Source: Psychromonas sp. 14N.309.X.WAT.B.A12 (lineage in GTDB: Bacteria > Pseudomonadota > Gammaproteobacteria > Enterobacterales > Psychromonadaceae). Taken from it: a DNA stretch of 64,000 nt. Positions 36,556 through 46,723 of this stretch are shown here, piece after piece. The position numbers and the translations under genes are program-made. Within the stretch, counting starts at the first letter, position 1, and every line of letters starts with the position of its first letter. The DNA lies in contig NZ_JAPNXS010000006.1 of the NCBI RefSeq assembly GCF_030397575.1, forward strand, positions 1 to 64,000, in the 5' to 3' direction. The notes beneath the pieces were generated by a model, which did not search any database, was not told the DNA's origin, and worked only from the letters and a program-made list of their open reading frames with translations.

Positions 36556-38220
36556 TTAAATTTTAAATTGACCGACGAGTTTTTCTAATTTCCCACCTTC
36601 CGACAATACATCACTGGCAATTTTTTCCGCTTCAACACTGCTCGATGTTAAACTATTCACAATGTTTTGGATTTCATAAACATTACGATTAATCTCTTCC
36701 GTTACCGAGCTTTGTTCAGTGGTCGCTGTTGCAATTTGTGTACTCATATCATTAATAGAAGTAATAGAGTTTGTCACTGACACTAAGCTTTCAGAAATAG
36801 TACGAGATGAATCAACAGTGCGCGTACTGCGCTCTTGACTTAAGGACATAGCATTAACTGACACTTTCACTAACCGATGTAACTCATCAAGCATTTCATT
36901 AATCTCTAATGTACTTTGTTGAGTACGACTTGCCAGACTACGTACTTCATCGGCAACAACCGCAAACCCTCGACCTTGTTCACCTGCGCGAGCAGCTTCA
37001 ATGGCCGCATTCAATGCTAACAAGTTGGTTTGTTCAGCAATTGCGCCAATAACACTTAATACTTGATTAATTTTTTGTGATTGATCGCTTAATGCACTGA
37101 CACTCATTGCTGCACCGTTTATTTCTTCCACTAAGGCAGTCACTTCTGCTAATGAAGTTTCAACGCACTCTTGTGCATTTATCACATCTAATGTTACCGC
37201 TTGCGTTGCTTCCGCAACTTGATTGGTATTATTCGCTACCTCGTTTGCCGTTGAAGACATCTCTGTGATCGCTGAAACAACTTGGTCAGTTTCATTGTTG
37301 TGATGCTGTAACTGTGATGCAATTTCTGTACTTTGCGCATTCATATCTCGACCAGCCTGATTGATACCTATGGTGGCAGTATTAATATCAGTGATGGTAT
37401 TACGTAATTTATCCACGAATAAGTTAAAAGATCGTCCTAATTGTGCAATCTCATCTTGGCCATTAATCTCAAGACGTAAAGTTAAGTCCCCTTCACCTTG
37501 TGCAATATCATTAAGGTTATCAGCCATGCCTTTAATTGGTTTAACCATTCGAGAGGCAGCAAATACAACAATCACAACCGTTAATACAATTAATGCGATA
37601 GAAATATATAAGGTCAACCAGAGCTTACCTTTTAATCTCTCAGTCGTAGTGGCTGTATAAGCATTAATAACGGTTTGGATATCATCAATATAAGCACCGG
37701 TACCAATCATCCAATTAGTATTGGGTACCATTGCGGCAAAACCTAATTTTTCAAACTGCTCCTGAGATCCTGGTTTTTGGAAATAAAATGAATAAACCCC
37801 ATTACCTTTTTGTGCTGCATTTAACAGACCCACAATCAACTTATTGCCTTTAGTATCCGTTAAATCAATCAGATTTTTACCTTCTAGATCCGGTTTAATT
37901 GCGTGGAAAATATTGACACCCTTAGTATCGTAAATATAAAAGTAACCAGCGTTGCCAAAACGAAGATTACGTAAAGCAGCGTTAACATTACCTTGGTTAG
38001 GCAAAGATAACTGATGCGACACGACATTAGATGCCACTTCCGTAATTTCCCTGAGTTGCTGCTCTCTCTCTTTAATTAACGCACTGCGGAACTCAGCAAT
38101 ATTATCCTCTAATCCTTTCTTTTCTAAAGAAAAAGAAATGAACGATAATAACGCTAATATACTAATCAGCGGAATTAAGGTTAAAAGTAGTAATTTTTGA
38201 AGCATAGTTAGTTTATTCAT
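36556..38220 (-). CDS. methyl-accepting chemotaxis protein with Cache sensor
   Basis: 554 residues. A membrane helix near 12-30 precedes a periplasmic single-Cache domain ([20 protein letters not shown], then [11 protein letters not shown]), a second helix near 195-215, HAMP, then the long signalling coiled coil with tip [20 protein letters not shown]. It should sense a small ligand, typically an organic acid, in the periplasm and signal to CheA. Between a terminator and the TRAP operon on the same strand, it might sense what that transporter takes up; this is inference. Confidence 0.87.
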   Translation of the reverse strand: MNKLTMLQKLLLLTLIPLISILALLSFISFSLEKKGLEDNIAEFRSALIKEREQQLREITEVASNVVSHQLSLPNQGNVNAALRNLRFGNAGYFYIYDTKGVNIFHAIKPDLEGKNLIDLTDTKGNKLIVGLLNAAQKGNGVYSFYFQKPGSQEQFEKLGFAAMVPNTNWMIGTGAYIDDIQTVINAYTATTTERLKGKLWLTLYISIALIVLTVVIVVFAASRMVKPIKGMADNLNDIAQGEGDLTLRLEINGQDEIAQLGRSFNLFVDKLRNTITDINTATIGINQAGRDMNAQSTEIASQLQHHNNETDQVVSAITEMSSTANEVANNTNQVAEATQAVTLDVINAQECVETSLAEVTALVEEINGAAMSVSALSDQSQKINQVLSVIGAIAEQTNLLALNAAIEAARAGEQGRGFAVVADEVRSLASRTQQSTLEINEMLDELHRLVKVSVNAMSLSQERSTRTVDSSRTISESLVSVTNSITSINDMSTQIATATTEQSSVTEEINRNVYEIQNIVNSLTSSSVEAEKIASDVLSEGGKLEKLVGQFKI

Positions 38221-38509
38221 GTAGATTCCATCCCTTTTATTAAGGGTTAATAAAATACCTAAAGATAGTTAGTTTTAGTGAGTATATTGGCAAATTCCAA
38301 ATACGTCTCATCTTAGTTGCGAACTTTTTATAAAATGTCAGAAAACTGTGATGTATCACTTTAAGTAATTAGCCTATCGGATTAAAAAAGTACATAGAGT
38401 GATTAAATAGCGGAAATAAAGCGTCATTAATCGATCGTCGAAAAGAAATAAGCAATAAAAAAGCCAACTATTAAAGTTGGCTGTAAACATTCAGTAATAT
38501 CTGACTTGG
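38221..38509. other. gap between the chemoreceptor gene and TRAP operon with terminator
   Basis: No gene seen. AGCCAACT (38462-38469) and AGTTGGCT (38475-38482) form an 8-bp stem, followed on the minus strand by TTTTTTATTGC: the intrinsic terminator of the TRAP operon. The rest holds the promoter of the chemoreceptor gene. Confidence 0.75.
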
Positions 38510-39817
38510 CTAGTTAATTAAACCAAAAAATCTTGGTAGGAATAAACTGATTTCAGGAATAAACGTAATTAATAATAAGGTTACAATCAATACTGCACAA
38601 AACGGCATAATGCTTCTTATTACATTTTCTATTTTAGTACCACTGACACTACACCCAACAAACAGTGCTGTACCGACCGGCGGTGTTGCAATACCAATAC
38701 ATAGGTTAAAAATAATCATCATTGCAAAATGAATCGGATCCATACCAAGCGTGGTTGCAATCGGCATAAAGATCGGTGTAAAGATTAAAACTGCAGGCGT
38801 TAAATCCATGAACATACCAATAATGAGTAAGATAATATTCATTAAAATAAATATGATGATCGGGTTGTCAGAAATAGATAGCATCCAATCACTGATCATA
38901 GTTGGCAAACCTGTGAAAGCCATTGCCCATGACATAATGGTTGAAGCACCAATCAGGAATAACATAATGCCAGTAATTTGCGTTGTTTCATTGCAAATTT
39001 TGGAGAAATGACACCACTTCAGTGTTCGATAGCAGAGTGACAAACCAAAGGAATAAAGAACCGCTATACATGCCCCTTCCGTAGCCGTAAATACACCGCC
39101 AATAATGCCACCAATAACTACAAAAATAAGCCCTAAACTGGGCACAGCTTCCCAAATAATACGTAGTACATCCCGTACCGTAAAACCATCATTAGCACTG
39201 GTTTTGTAGCCTTTCTTCTTAGCAATGAAATAAGCAACAACCATACAACTTAATCCCATCAAAATACCTGGGACATAACCTGCAATAAATAATGCAGCAA
39301 CTGAGGTTCCACCAGATACGACTGAAAATACAATTAAAGAGTTACTTGGTGGAATCAATAATCCAGCAGGACAAGAGGCAACATTTACGGCTGTTGCTAA
39401 ATTTTTATCGTAGCCTTCTTTCTCTAATTCAGGGCCTAATGTTTTACCCACGGCTGCCGCTGCTGCTACTGCAGATCCAGAAACCGCACCAAACATCATG
39501 TTGGCAAAAATATTTACATGTAGTAAAGAACCAGGGATCCAACCTACCATAAGCTTGGCTAAGTTAATTAATCGCCCAGCAATACCTCCGACATTCATTA
39601 TGTTGCCGGCTAAAATAAAGAATGGAATTGCTAACAAACTGAAACTATCAATACCCGTAATGATTTTTTGGCCTGCTGTTATACTTGCCACATCAAAGGG
39701 TAAAATAAAATACATGATGGTTAATGACGACATTGCAATTGCCACCGCAATCGGAACGCTTATCGCAATCATGAATAAAAAGAGGCATAACAACCAAACA
39801 CCAATGGACAAGTCCAT
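38510..39817 (-). CDS. dctM: TRAP transporter large permease (DctM type)
   Basis: 435 residues with about 12 membrane segments; DctM family motifs include FFILAGNIMNVGGIAGRLI near 60-78, FGAVSGSAVAAAAAVGKTL near 107-125 and GIATPPVGTALFVG near 374-387. RBS AAGGAC. It forms the sodium-driven channel of the TRAP system with DctQ. The substrate is not readable from this subunit; the divergent alginate lyase suggests uronates or oligouronates. Confidence 0.9.
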   Translation of the reverse strand: MDLSIGVWLLCLFLFMIAISVPIAVAIAMSSLTIMYFILPFDVASITAGQKIITGIDSFSLLAIPFFILAGNIMNVGGIAGRLINLAKLMVGWIPGSLLHVNIFANMMFGAVSGSAVAAAAAVGKTLGPELEKEGYDKNLATAVNVASCPAGLLIPPSNSLIVFSVVSGGTSVAALFIAGYVPGILMGLSCMVVAYFIAKKKGYKTSANDGFTVRDVLRIIWEAVPSLGLIFVVIGGIIGGVFTATEGACIAVLYSFGLSLCYRTLKWCHFSKICNETTQITGIMLFLIGASTIMSWAMAFTGLPTMISDWMLSISDNPIIIFILMNIILLIIGMFMDLTPAVLIFTPIFMPIATTLGMDPIHFAMMIIFNLCIGIATPPVGTALFVGCSVSGTKIENVIRSIMPFCAVLIVTLLLITFIPEISLFLPRFFGLIN

Positions 39818-39837
39818 AATATAAGTCCTTTTAAATT

Positions 39838-40314
39838 TTATACTGCTTTGTTTTTAAATAAATCTAAGGTATTTAAAGCTAAATAAATGAGAATAATGAC
39901 TGCCGAAATGGGTAATATCGAATAAACAGTAGACATCGGGAGTTGTAACGCGGGTGATAATTGCTGTGTTGTTCTTTCCATCAATGCTAAGCCACCTTTT
40001 AACATAGCTAAGGATACAAATGAAAAACAGATCGCATTAATCAATAATTGCAATGCTATATGTGCTTTACCTTTGAGGTAATTATCAAGCAACGTAATCG
40101 CTAAGTGCCCTTTTGCTCCAAATAAATAACTTCCTCCTAATAAACCAAGCCACACCATAATGTAACGAGAAAGCTCATCAGTCCAATTACTCGGATCATT
40201 TAGAACATAACGACTAAAAACTTGCCAAGTTACCGTTACCACCAACAGCATCAATGCAAAGGAGGAAATACCAAGAATGATCCTATCCAATAGGTTTCTT
40301 AACGTTGTTAACAT
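39838..40314 (-). CDS. dctQ: TRAP transporter small permease (DctQ type)
   Basis: 158 residues from the ATG at 40314; an upstream TTG would add five residues but lies inside the GAGG ribosome site. Four membrane helices, with the DctQ motif WTDELSRYIMVWLGLLGGSY near 48-67 and a short GHLAITL element. It links the binding protein to DctM. It is preceded by an attenuator hairpin and followed by dctM after 20 bases. Confidence 0.88.
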   Translation of the reverse strand: MLTTLRNLLDRIILGISSFALMLLVVTVTWQVFSRYVLNDPSNWTDELSRYIMVWLGLLGGSYLFGAKGHLAITLLDNYLKGKAHIALQLLINAICFSFVSLAMLKGGLALMERTTQQLSPALQLPMSTVYSILPISAVIILIYLALNTLDLFKNKAV

Positions 40315-40331
40315 GTCTACATACCTCAAAA

Positions 40332-40360
40332 ATTTTGCTCTAGCAAAGCCAGAGCAAAAT
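40332..40360 (-). terminator. attenuator between dctP and dctQ
   Basis: ATTTTGCTCT and AGAGCAAAAT pair over 10 bp with a 9-base loop; on the minus strand TTTTTGAGG follows, so the T tract runs into the dctQ ribosome site. Likely keeps the binding protein in excess over the permeases. Confidence 0.7.
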
Positions 40361-40381
40361 GATAGTGTTACTGTTACTTAT

Positions 40382-41338
40382 TTAAAGCGCTTCAATTTTT
40401 TCAATAAATGTAGCTAATTTAGGATCTTTCTTAGCTTCATCAATCATAGGTTTAACTGCTGCGCGGAATGGGGCTTTATCCACTTCTACAAATGTCACGC
40501 CTGCTTTAATTCCCTTCGCTTTATTCATCTCATCAGTTGCATCCCAGATTTTGATTTGCTCTTCAAGCGATTCTGCAGCCGCTTCTTTTAATATTTTTTG
40601 CTCTTCTGGAGTTAGTGAGTTAAATGCGTTTTCAGAAATAATAATCACATCAGGTGTCATTAAATGTTGATCCATCGAGTAAAACTTAGCAACTTCACTG
40701 TGCTTCATTTCAACTAAACTAGAAATATTGTTTTCAGCGCCATCGATGACACCTTGTTGTAGTGCCGTGTAAACTTCAGTAAATGGAACAGGTGTTGCTT
40801 TACCACCTAATAAGTTAACCATTTCAATCATAGTTGGTGACCCTGGAACACGAATTTTCATGCCGGCAAGATCAGCTGGAGAGTTAATTGCTTTTTTTGC
40901 ATAAAAACTACGCGTGCCTGAATCATAAAATGTCAATCCGATAAAGCCTTTGCCTTTACTCGACATCAGCATCTCTTCAGCAACATCACTTTTCATGAAT
41001 TTTCTCATGTGCGGCACATCGCGAAATAAGAAGGGTAATGCATTCACTTTAAACGTTGGTTCAAAAGACTCTGCTAAACCACCATTAATTTTAGCCATAT
41101 CAATTGCACCAGTTACTACCTGTTCAGCTTGGTCACGCTCTGAACCTAGTTGCGCATTCGGAAATATACGAATAGTTAATTCACCATCCGATTTTTCTTT
41201 TACTTTTTCAGCCATGATCATCATGCCTTTATGTGCAGCACTTTCTAATGACATGGCATGACCCAAATTTAATGTTTTTGCATAAACACTTGGACTAAGA
41301 AGTAAGGTAGTAAGTAAAGGTAGCAGTATCTTTTTCAT
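40382..41338 (-). CDS. dctP: TRAP transporter periplasmic binding protein (DctP type)
   Basis: 318 residues from the ATG at 41338, for which AAGGAA is well spaced; the ATG nine bases earlier is too close to it. Signal peptide to about residue 20 (SVYAKT). DctP family: NLGHAMSLESAAHKG, NAQLGSERDQAEQV, GMKIRVPGSPTMIEM with the conserved Arg that binds a carboxylate, and TEVYTALQQGVIDGAENN. It captures an organic acid, plausibly a sugar acid, for DctQM. Confidence 0.88.
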   Translation of the reverse strand: MKKILLPLLTTLLLSPSVYAKTLNLGHAMSLESAAHKGMMIMAEKVKEKSDGELTIRIFPNAQLGSERDQAEQVVTGAIDMAKINGGLAESFEPTFKVNALPFLFRDVPHMRKFMKSDVAEEMLMSSKGKGFIGLTFYDSGTRSFYAKKAINSPADLAGMKIRVPGSPTMIEMVNLLGGKATPVPFTEVYTALQQGVIDGAENNISSLVEMKHSEVAKFYSMDQHLMTPDVIIISENAFNSLTPEEQKILKEAAAESLEEQIKIWDATDEMNKAKGIKAGVTFVEVDKAPFRAAVKPMIDEAKKDPKLATFIEKIEAL

Positions 41339-41848
41339 TGTCTTCATTTCCTTATTTAAAGTGGCAATATTTTGTGAACATCATTAATGCATCAATGACA
41401 AACAACGCAGATATTACAAACAACATTAAGTATTACAATAATAAAATATATTCCTATGACATTGCTCACTTTTACTTATATAAAAATCAGATCTTTGTCA
41501 CCACAAATTACTTAATAGTATAAATAAAATCAAAAGTGTTATGTAACACACTGAAATTTAATTAAAACTACAAATTCAATTACTTAGAATAGCCATTAAT
41601 TCAAGAATTAAATAAATAGATGAGTATTTTAAATAAATCTCAATTTAGAGAGATAAGTAACGAAACACTTCCTATATGTATGACAATATAAACATAGTTA
41701 GAACATTATTAGATAATAAAGCTAATCACATAATGTTAATGGATAATATCTCGAACGAATTTACTCCTCCTCTAAAGGTTAGCAACCAAACCATATTATT
41801 AGTGCTTCTAACTGTTGAACCCAATCAATTATTAAAATAGGCATTCAC
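41339..41848. other. divergent control region of the TRAP operon and alginate lyase
   Basis: About 510 bases, very AT-rich, no credible gene (the 61-codon frame inside has poor composition and no ribosome site). It must hold the promoters of dctPQM and the lyase. No operator was recognised. Confidence 0.5.
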
Positions 41849-42820
41849 ATGTTAATTAAAAAAACTCCTAATACTGTCGTTAAAAATAGCTATAAAATAG
41901 CTGCAATAGCTTGTTCATTTGCATTACTTGGTTGTGCAAATACGGCAGACAAGGACACAAAAATACTCGCTACAGTAGGGTCTCCTGCAAGTCAATTTGA
42001 CCTATTAGGTTGGACTATCAGTGTACCGGTTGACTCTGATGGCAATGGTAAATCTGACCAAATTAAAGAGAAAGCGTTAGCCGCAGGTTATTCTGATCCA
42101 GAATATTTTTATCTAGCCGATGACGGAGGTATGGTCTTTAAGTCCCCCGTTAAAGGAGCTAAAACCTCTAAAAACACTAAATATACCCGTTCAGAATTAC
42201 GTGAAATGATACGTCGAGGCAATACTTCATACAGTACAAAAGGCGTGGGTGGTAATAACTGGGTATTTTCTACAGCTCCAGCTGCAGATCTAAAAAATGC
42301 CGGTGGAGTGGACGGTACATTGGAAGCAACACTAGCAGTTAATCACGTCACAACTACAGGTGTTAACTGGCAACAAGGACGAGTGATCATAGGCCAAATT
42401 CATGCCAATGACGATGAACCAATTCGTTTGTATTACCGCAAATTACCACAACATGAAAAAGGGTCAATCTACTTTGCACACGAACCAAACAGTGAAGCAG
42501 AAGAGCAATGGGTAGATATCATAGGTAACTCATTACCAAACTACTGGAATCAGGATACAATGCCAGCAGAGCCAGAAGATGGTATCAAATTAGGCGAGAA
42601 ATTCAGCTACCGTATCAGGGTCACTGGACATGATTTAGCAGTAACAGTGATGCGTCCAGGTAAAGCAGATATCACTAAACATGTTGATATGTCTGAAAGT
42701 CGCTATGATGTAGGCGGGCAATATATGTACTTTAAAGCAGGTGTCTACAACCAAAACAAAACCGGTAATGCTAAAGACTATGTTCAAGCAACCTTCTACG
42801 ATTTAAAAGTTACACACTAA
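41849..42820 (+). CDS. alginate lyase lipoprotein, polysaccharide lyase family 7
   Basis: 323 residues. Lipoprotein signal with lipobox ALLGC (Cys29). The PL7 jelly-roll domain fills the rest: conserved blocks RSELREM near 111-117, QIH near 187-189 and YFKAGVYNQ near 297-305, with the catalytic Gln/His/Tyr and Arg in place. It cleaves alginate by beta-elimination; the QIH form often favours polyguluronate, but specificity is not certain. As a lipoprotein it should act at the cell surface or in the periplasm. It is divergent from a TRAP importer that may take up products. A clear terminator follows. Confidence 0.9.
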   Translation: MLIKKTPNTVVKNSYKIAAIACSFALLGCANTADKDTKILATVGSPASQFDLLGWTISVPVDSDGNGKSDQIKEKALAAGYSDPEYFYLADDGGMVFKSPVKGAKTSKNTKYTRSELREMIRRGNTSYSTKGVGGNNWVFSTAPAADLKNAGGVDGTLEATLAVNHVTTTGVNWQQGRVIIGQIHANDDEPIRLYYRKLPQHEKGSIYFAHEPNSEAEEQWVDIIGNSLPNYWNQDTMPAEPEDGIKLGEKFSYRIRVTGHDLAVTVMRPGKADITKHVDMSESRYDVGGQYMYFKAGVYNQNKTGNAKDYVQATFYDLKVTH

Positions 42821-42850
42821 TGTCTAATTAGTGTTCGTTGCAAAATAAGT

Positions 42851-42874
42851 AAGGCTGGTTTTCCAGCCTTTTTT
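42851..42874 (+). terminator. terminator of the alginate lyase gene
   Basis: AAGGCTGG-TTTT-CCAGCCTT followed by TTTT: an 8-bp perfect stem and T tract, 30 bases after the stop codon. Confidence 0.88.
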
Positions 42875-43036
42875 CTACTTCTCAGTCGTGCCCTCTCCTT
42901 TCACAATATATTGACTCTTATATTTACCCTACCCACTTGAAATTTATCTAATATTTTAGCAAAGCTAATAATATCAATGACATTAAATAAGTGCGCTGAT
43001 TTTGCGTATGAAACATGACTTAATTTAAGGTGTAAG

Positions 43037-43222
43037 TTGAACCTATCAAAAATTAACTACGTTAATCTTCGGCCTGAGAATGAACGAAAAAATGTTAATG
43101 AATGTGATTGGTATGATAATCAAAAATCCAATTTGGTGTATTTTCCGTATGAGAACGAATTAGTAATAAAAGATGATAAAAGATTTCATTTTGTTAATAT
43201 TAATTTAGCGTTAGTAAATTAG
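43037..43222 (+). CDS. possible small protein, unknown
   Basis: 61 residues from TTG at 43037, with AAGGTG a suitable distance upstream. Charged and aromatic (NECDWYDNQK, FPYENELVIKDDKRFHF), no signal peptide or membrane segment, not recognised. It lies alone in the 480-base gap before the BCCT gene. It may be chance; the composition looks more protein-like than nearby AT-rich frames. No function proposed. Confidence 0.25.
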   Translation: MNLSKINYVNLRPENERKNVNECDWYDNQKSNLVYFPYENELVIKDDKRFHFVNINLALVN

Positions 43223-43303
43223 TTTTATTAAATTTTCATTTATAACTCCTTACCTCTCTTTTTATAATCAATCATCGCTTTAAGGGCAGACATTAGAAAT
43301 ATT

Positions 43304-44884
43304 ATGGATAATCAACAAAATAAATACAGTATTGAGACAACCGACTACCAGGTGGGTCAAGATAACCTTCAAAAATGGGGATTTGATATACATAACCCAG
43401 TATTTGGAATAAGTGCAGGCCTGATATTGTTATTCATTACTATGACATTAATGGTTGAACCAGCAACAGCGAAAGCAGTATTAAATGACCTTAAAAATGG
43501 CATCATGAAAGATTTTGATTTGCTATTTATGTGGTCAACTAACTTCTTTTTGGTGTTTGCTATCATTTTAATGCTTAGTCCATTAGGTAAAATTCGTATT
43601 GGTGGAAAAGAAGCCAAGGCAGAATACACAACAGGCTCTTGGCTAGCGATGTTATTTGCTGCAGGAATGGGTATTGGATTACTGTTTTGGGGAGTTGCAG
43701 AACCAACAGCCTATTTCACCGATTGGTGGGGAACCCCTTTTAATGTTGAGCCATATACACCAGAGGCAAAAGCATTAGCTATGGGCACTACTATTTTTCA
43801 CTGGGGCATTCACGGTTGGGCTATCTATGCAATCGTAGCCTTGGCACTAGCCTTTTTCGCCTATAACAAAGGTTTACCTCTATCGATTCGCTCGGTTTTC
43901 TATCCGATATTTGGTGATAGAGCTTGGGGTTGGTTAGGTCATATCATCGATATTTTAGCGGTATTAGCCACTTTATTTGGTCTAGCGACCTCATTAGGGT
44001 TAGGAGCACAACAAGCAACCAGTGGTATCAATCATGTATTTGGAACTGACGGCGGTATTGGTATGCAGTTCGCTGTGATTGCCTTTGTTACTTTCATTGC
44101 TATTTTATCTATTATTCGTGGTATAGAGGGAGGTGTAAAGCTACTCAGTAATATCAATATGTTTTTTGCCTTTGCATTACTGGTATTTGTGACCGCGGTG
44201 AGCTTTGATGTCGTTATTATCTCTATTCCAGAAACATTAATGGCTTATTTAAACAATATTATCCCATTAAGTAATCCCCATGGCCGTGAAGATGAAGTTT
44301 GGATGCATGGCTGGACTGTATTCTATTGGGCATGGTGGATTTCATGGTCACCATTTGTTGGTATGTTCATTGCTCGCGTCTCTAAAGGCCGTACCGTCCG
44401 TCAATTCCTTTTTTGTGTGATTTTTGTGCCGACACTATTAACCATCATTTGGATGGGCGTATTTGGTGGTATTGCATTAGATCAAGTGGTTAATAAAGTA
44501 GGTGAACTAGGTACTAATGGCTTAACAGATATCTCGTTAACTTTGTTCCATGTTTATGATCAACTTCCTTTTGGAAATGTTATTTCAGTTTTATCGATTG
44601 TATTAATATTGATCTTTTTTGTGACCTCTTCTGATTCGGGCTCACTGGTAATAGATAGTATTACGGCAGGCGGAAAAATTGATGCCCCTGTGCCACAACG
44701 TATTTTTTGGGCAACAACAGAAGGTGCTATTGCAGCGGTAATGTTATGGATTGGTGGTAAAGAAGCATTACAAGCTTTACAGTCAGGTGTAGTCGCCACA
44801 GCACTACCTTTCACCTTTGTATTGCTTATTATGTGCGTAAGTTTGATTAAAGGCTTAAATACTGAACGTACTCTATACAAATAA
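43304..44884 (+). CDS. BCCT-family betaine/choline/carnitine transporter
   Basis: 526 residues with 12 membrane segments. BCCT signatures: GMGIGLLFWGVAEPTAYF near 122-139, the glycine-rich helix GLATSLGLGAQQATSGIN, and YWAWWISWSPFVGMFIARVS near 343-362 with the tryptophan box for quaternary amines. It imports an osmolyte or a choline-like nutrient with sodium or proton. Cytoplasmic tails are short (about 45 and 10 residues), unlike the long regulatory tail of BetP, so strong osmotic activation by the C terminus is not expected. Confidence 0.9.
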   Translation: MDNQQNKYSIETTDYQVGQDNLQKWGFDIHNPVFGISAGLILLFITMTLMVEPATAKAVLNDLKNGIMKDFDLLFMWSTNFFLVFAIILMLSPLGKIRIGGKEAKAEYTTGSWLAMLFAAGMGIGLLFWGVAEPTAYFTDWWGTPFNVEPYTPEAKALAMGTTIFHWGIHGWAIYAIVALALAFFAYNKGLPLSIRSVFYPIFGDRAWGWLGHIIDILAVLATLFGLATSLGLGAQQATSGINHVFGTDGGIGMQFAVIAFVTFIAILSIIRGIEGGVKLLSNINMFFAFALLVFVTAVSFDVVIISIPETLMAYLNNIIPLSNPHGREDEVWMHGWTVFYWAWWISWSPFVGMFIARVSKGRTVRQFLFCVIFVPTLLTIIWMGVFGGIALDQVVNKVGELGTNGLTDISLTLFHVYDQLPFGNVISVLSIVLILIFFVTSSDSGSLVIDSITAGGKIDAPVPQRIFWATTEGAIAAVMLWIGGKEALQALQSGVVATALPFTFVLLIMCVSLIKGLNTERTLYK

Positions 44885-44906
44885 GTGATATCCACACCTA
44901 AAACAC

Positions 44907-44940
44907 AAAAAGCTATCAAACTCAGTTTGATAGCTTTTTT
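44907..44940 (+). terminator. terminator of the BCCT gene
   Basis: AGCTATCAAA and TTTGATAGCT form a 10-bp stem with loop CTCAG, flanked by AAAA before and TTTTT after, extending the pairing. It can also serve the convergent porin gene. Confidence 0.88.
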
Positions 44941-44987
44941 ATTACTTATAACTGCATTTATTAACTAACCTCTGTGCTGGTTAACAA

Positions 44988-46046
44988 TTAAAAATAAACA
45001 CGTCCGTAAGCATAAGCATCTTGAGCAGCTTCACCTACGTTTAACTCTATGGCTAAAATAATTGGTCGACTAGGTTTAAAGTTGATGCCAACAGTTCCCC
45101 AAATACGTTCTTTACCCCAAGAATAATCAACTCCATCACCGTAAGCACTGCTGCTATCCCAGGCTTCATATTCTTCATAGTTAATTGAGCTTGTCAGTTC
45201 AATTTTATCTGTTGCATTAAAGCGTGCAGAGACTAAACCACCTTTATTTTTTAGTGTGTGGTAATCGTTGTAAATTGTATCGCCATCAGTGTCTGTTGTA
45301 TTGTTTTGTGAGATATCTTCATTCTCAATAAAACCATTTACACCAATCGCTAAGTCTTCTAATACATACGCGCGTAAACCTAAAGTAAACAAGTTTTGCT
45401 CGCCGTATTTTGAAGCACCGTCAGATCCTCTACGTGTTTCTGCGCCAATCACCACATCAGCAACGTCACTGAAGTAACCAACATAACCATTAATAATATC
45501 ACCTTGCTCAGAACCTGATGAGCTCTCGCCCTGATAGGTATAAGAGATACCCATTCTAAACGCGTCAGCCACACCTTCGTATTTAATCGTATTGTCTTGG
45601 TCACCCGCTTCACCAGTTTCTACTGTCGTATCAAAGGTAAAGTCACCATACTTATCGTAATCATCTAATGCGGTATCGGTTAAACCAACCTCAATAGCAT
45701 GCTGCTTGTAAAACTTATAACCTAAGAATAGTTTATCTACATCCAGTTCCATATCACCCGAACCGTATTCCCAGTTTTCACGTTGGTAATCAAGCTCTAA
45801 ACGGTAATAAATCCCTTCGGTTTCACCTTTTAATCCTAATGTGGCAAAACTATCATCAATATATGATTGTTCGTCCGTATAAAATTCCCCATATTCATAA
45901 TCAGCCCCAAAATGACCACCTACACCAACTTCACCATATACCTTTAAGTAATCGCCATTTTCTTTCTCGTAAATAGTGGCAGCTTGCGCAACAGAATGAG
46001 TTAATACGGTTGCTATCGACATACAAAGAATCGATTTTTTGAACAT
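44988..46046 (-). CDS. outer-membrane porin-like barrel, paralogue 1
   Basis: 352 residues. Signal peptide to about residue 22 (SVAQAA), then beta-strand pattern with YGEVGVGGHFGADYEYGE near the start and a terminal YGRVYF ending in phenylalanine. Acidic loops are typical of marine porins. It shares long identical stretches with the second barrel gene 6 kb upstream (IDDSFATLGLKGE; HAIEVGLTDTALDDYDK). Given the nuclease and nucleotidase genes between the two copies, uptake of nucleotides or nucleosides is a reasonable guess. Family membership beyond a general Gram-negative porin is not certain. Confidence 0.75.
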   Translation of the reverse strand: MFKKSILCMSIATVLTHSVAQAATIYEKENGDYLKVYGEVGVGGHFGADYEYGEFYTDEQSYIDDSFATLGLKGETEGIYYRLELDYQRENWEYGSGDMELDVDKLFLGYKFYKQHAIEVGLTDTALDDYDKYGDFTFDTTVETGEAGDQDNTIKYEGVADAFRMGISYTYQGESSSGSEQGDIINGYVGYFSDVADVVIGAETRRGSDGASKYGEQNLFTLGLRAYVLEDLAIGVNGFIENEDISQNNTTDTDGDTIYNDYHTLKNKGGLVSARFNATDKIELTSSINYEEYEAWDSSSAYGDGVDYSWGKERIWGTVGINFKPSRPIILAIELNVGEAAQDAYAYGRVYF

Positions 46047-46723
46047 TGAAAAGTTCCTTAATTTAATGTTTTAAATACCACGTGCATCTCTTTTTATAAT
46101 AATTGATATCAAGCACAACAAGCAGCTGAACTAGATTTGGGTTAAACAAAGAACTTAACTTACCCCGTAAATGAATACCTATGAAGATTAATGGTAAGGC
46201 ATAACTGTTAGAGGAAATAATAAAAGGTTGTCCCTATTATGGTTCTTCCCTTAACGACAAAACATGAAAATAAGTCGTTTAACCAGAAAAATAGATCCCT
46301 TATTGATGTGATTGATACTACACGCTTGAGATCACTTAATAGACTTAAAGCGGGTCTATAAAGCAACAATAAATGCATACAAAATAGATATAAATCGCAT
46401 ACTTTTTGCATAATAAGTTGATATTTAAAACTTTCCAAATAAATGATTTAATAATGACTAATATTTATGGAACTTTAACTTTTAAGCTTAACAATCAATC
46501 ACTTGATTAAATTTTAAGCGTGATGAGATAAGTTATTTTATTGAGATAGGCTGATGTGTGAAATAGATTATAAACGGCACAGCTCATAAAAACTGCAGTA
46601 AGTTACTTAATAGGCTATGGAGATGAATGCAGTAAAAGAATAATAAAAAGGCCTGTACAATACAGGCCTTTGGGAAGTGGAAATAGAGTAAGTTAATTGA
46701 CTTACAACGATTTTATTAATTGC
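46047..46723. other. gap with terminator of the endonuclease gene
   Basis: No gene supported; a 76-codon frame on the minus strand here is low-complexity and lacks a ribosome site. At 46648-46670, AAGGCCTGTA and TACAGGCCTT form a 10-bp stem with loop CAA, followed on the minus strand by TTTTATTATTC: the terminator of the endonuclease gene. Confidence 0.75.

Noticed and set aside
41338-41523. 61-codon plus-strand frame in the TRAP-lyase gap
   Set aside because: Asn/Tyr/Ile-rich translation of AT-rich DNA overlapping the dctP promoter region.
46208-46438. 76-codon minus-strand frame
   Set aside because: No ribosome site, hydrophobic low-complexity run in AT-rich DNA, no resemblance to any family.
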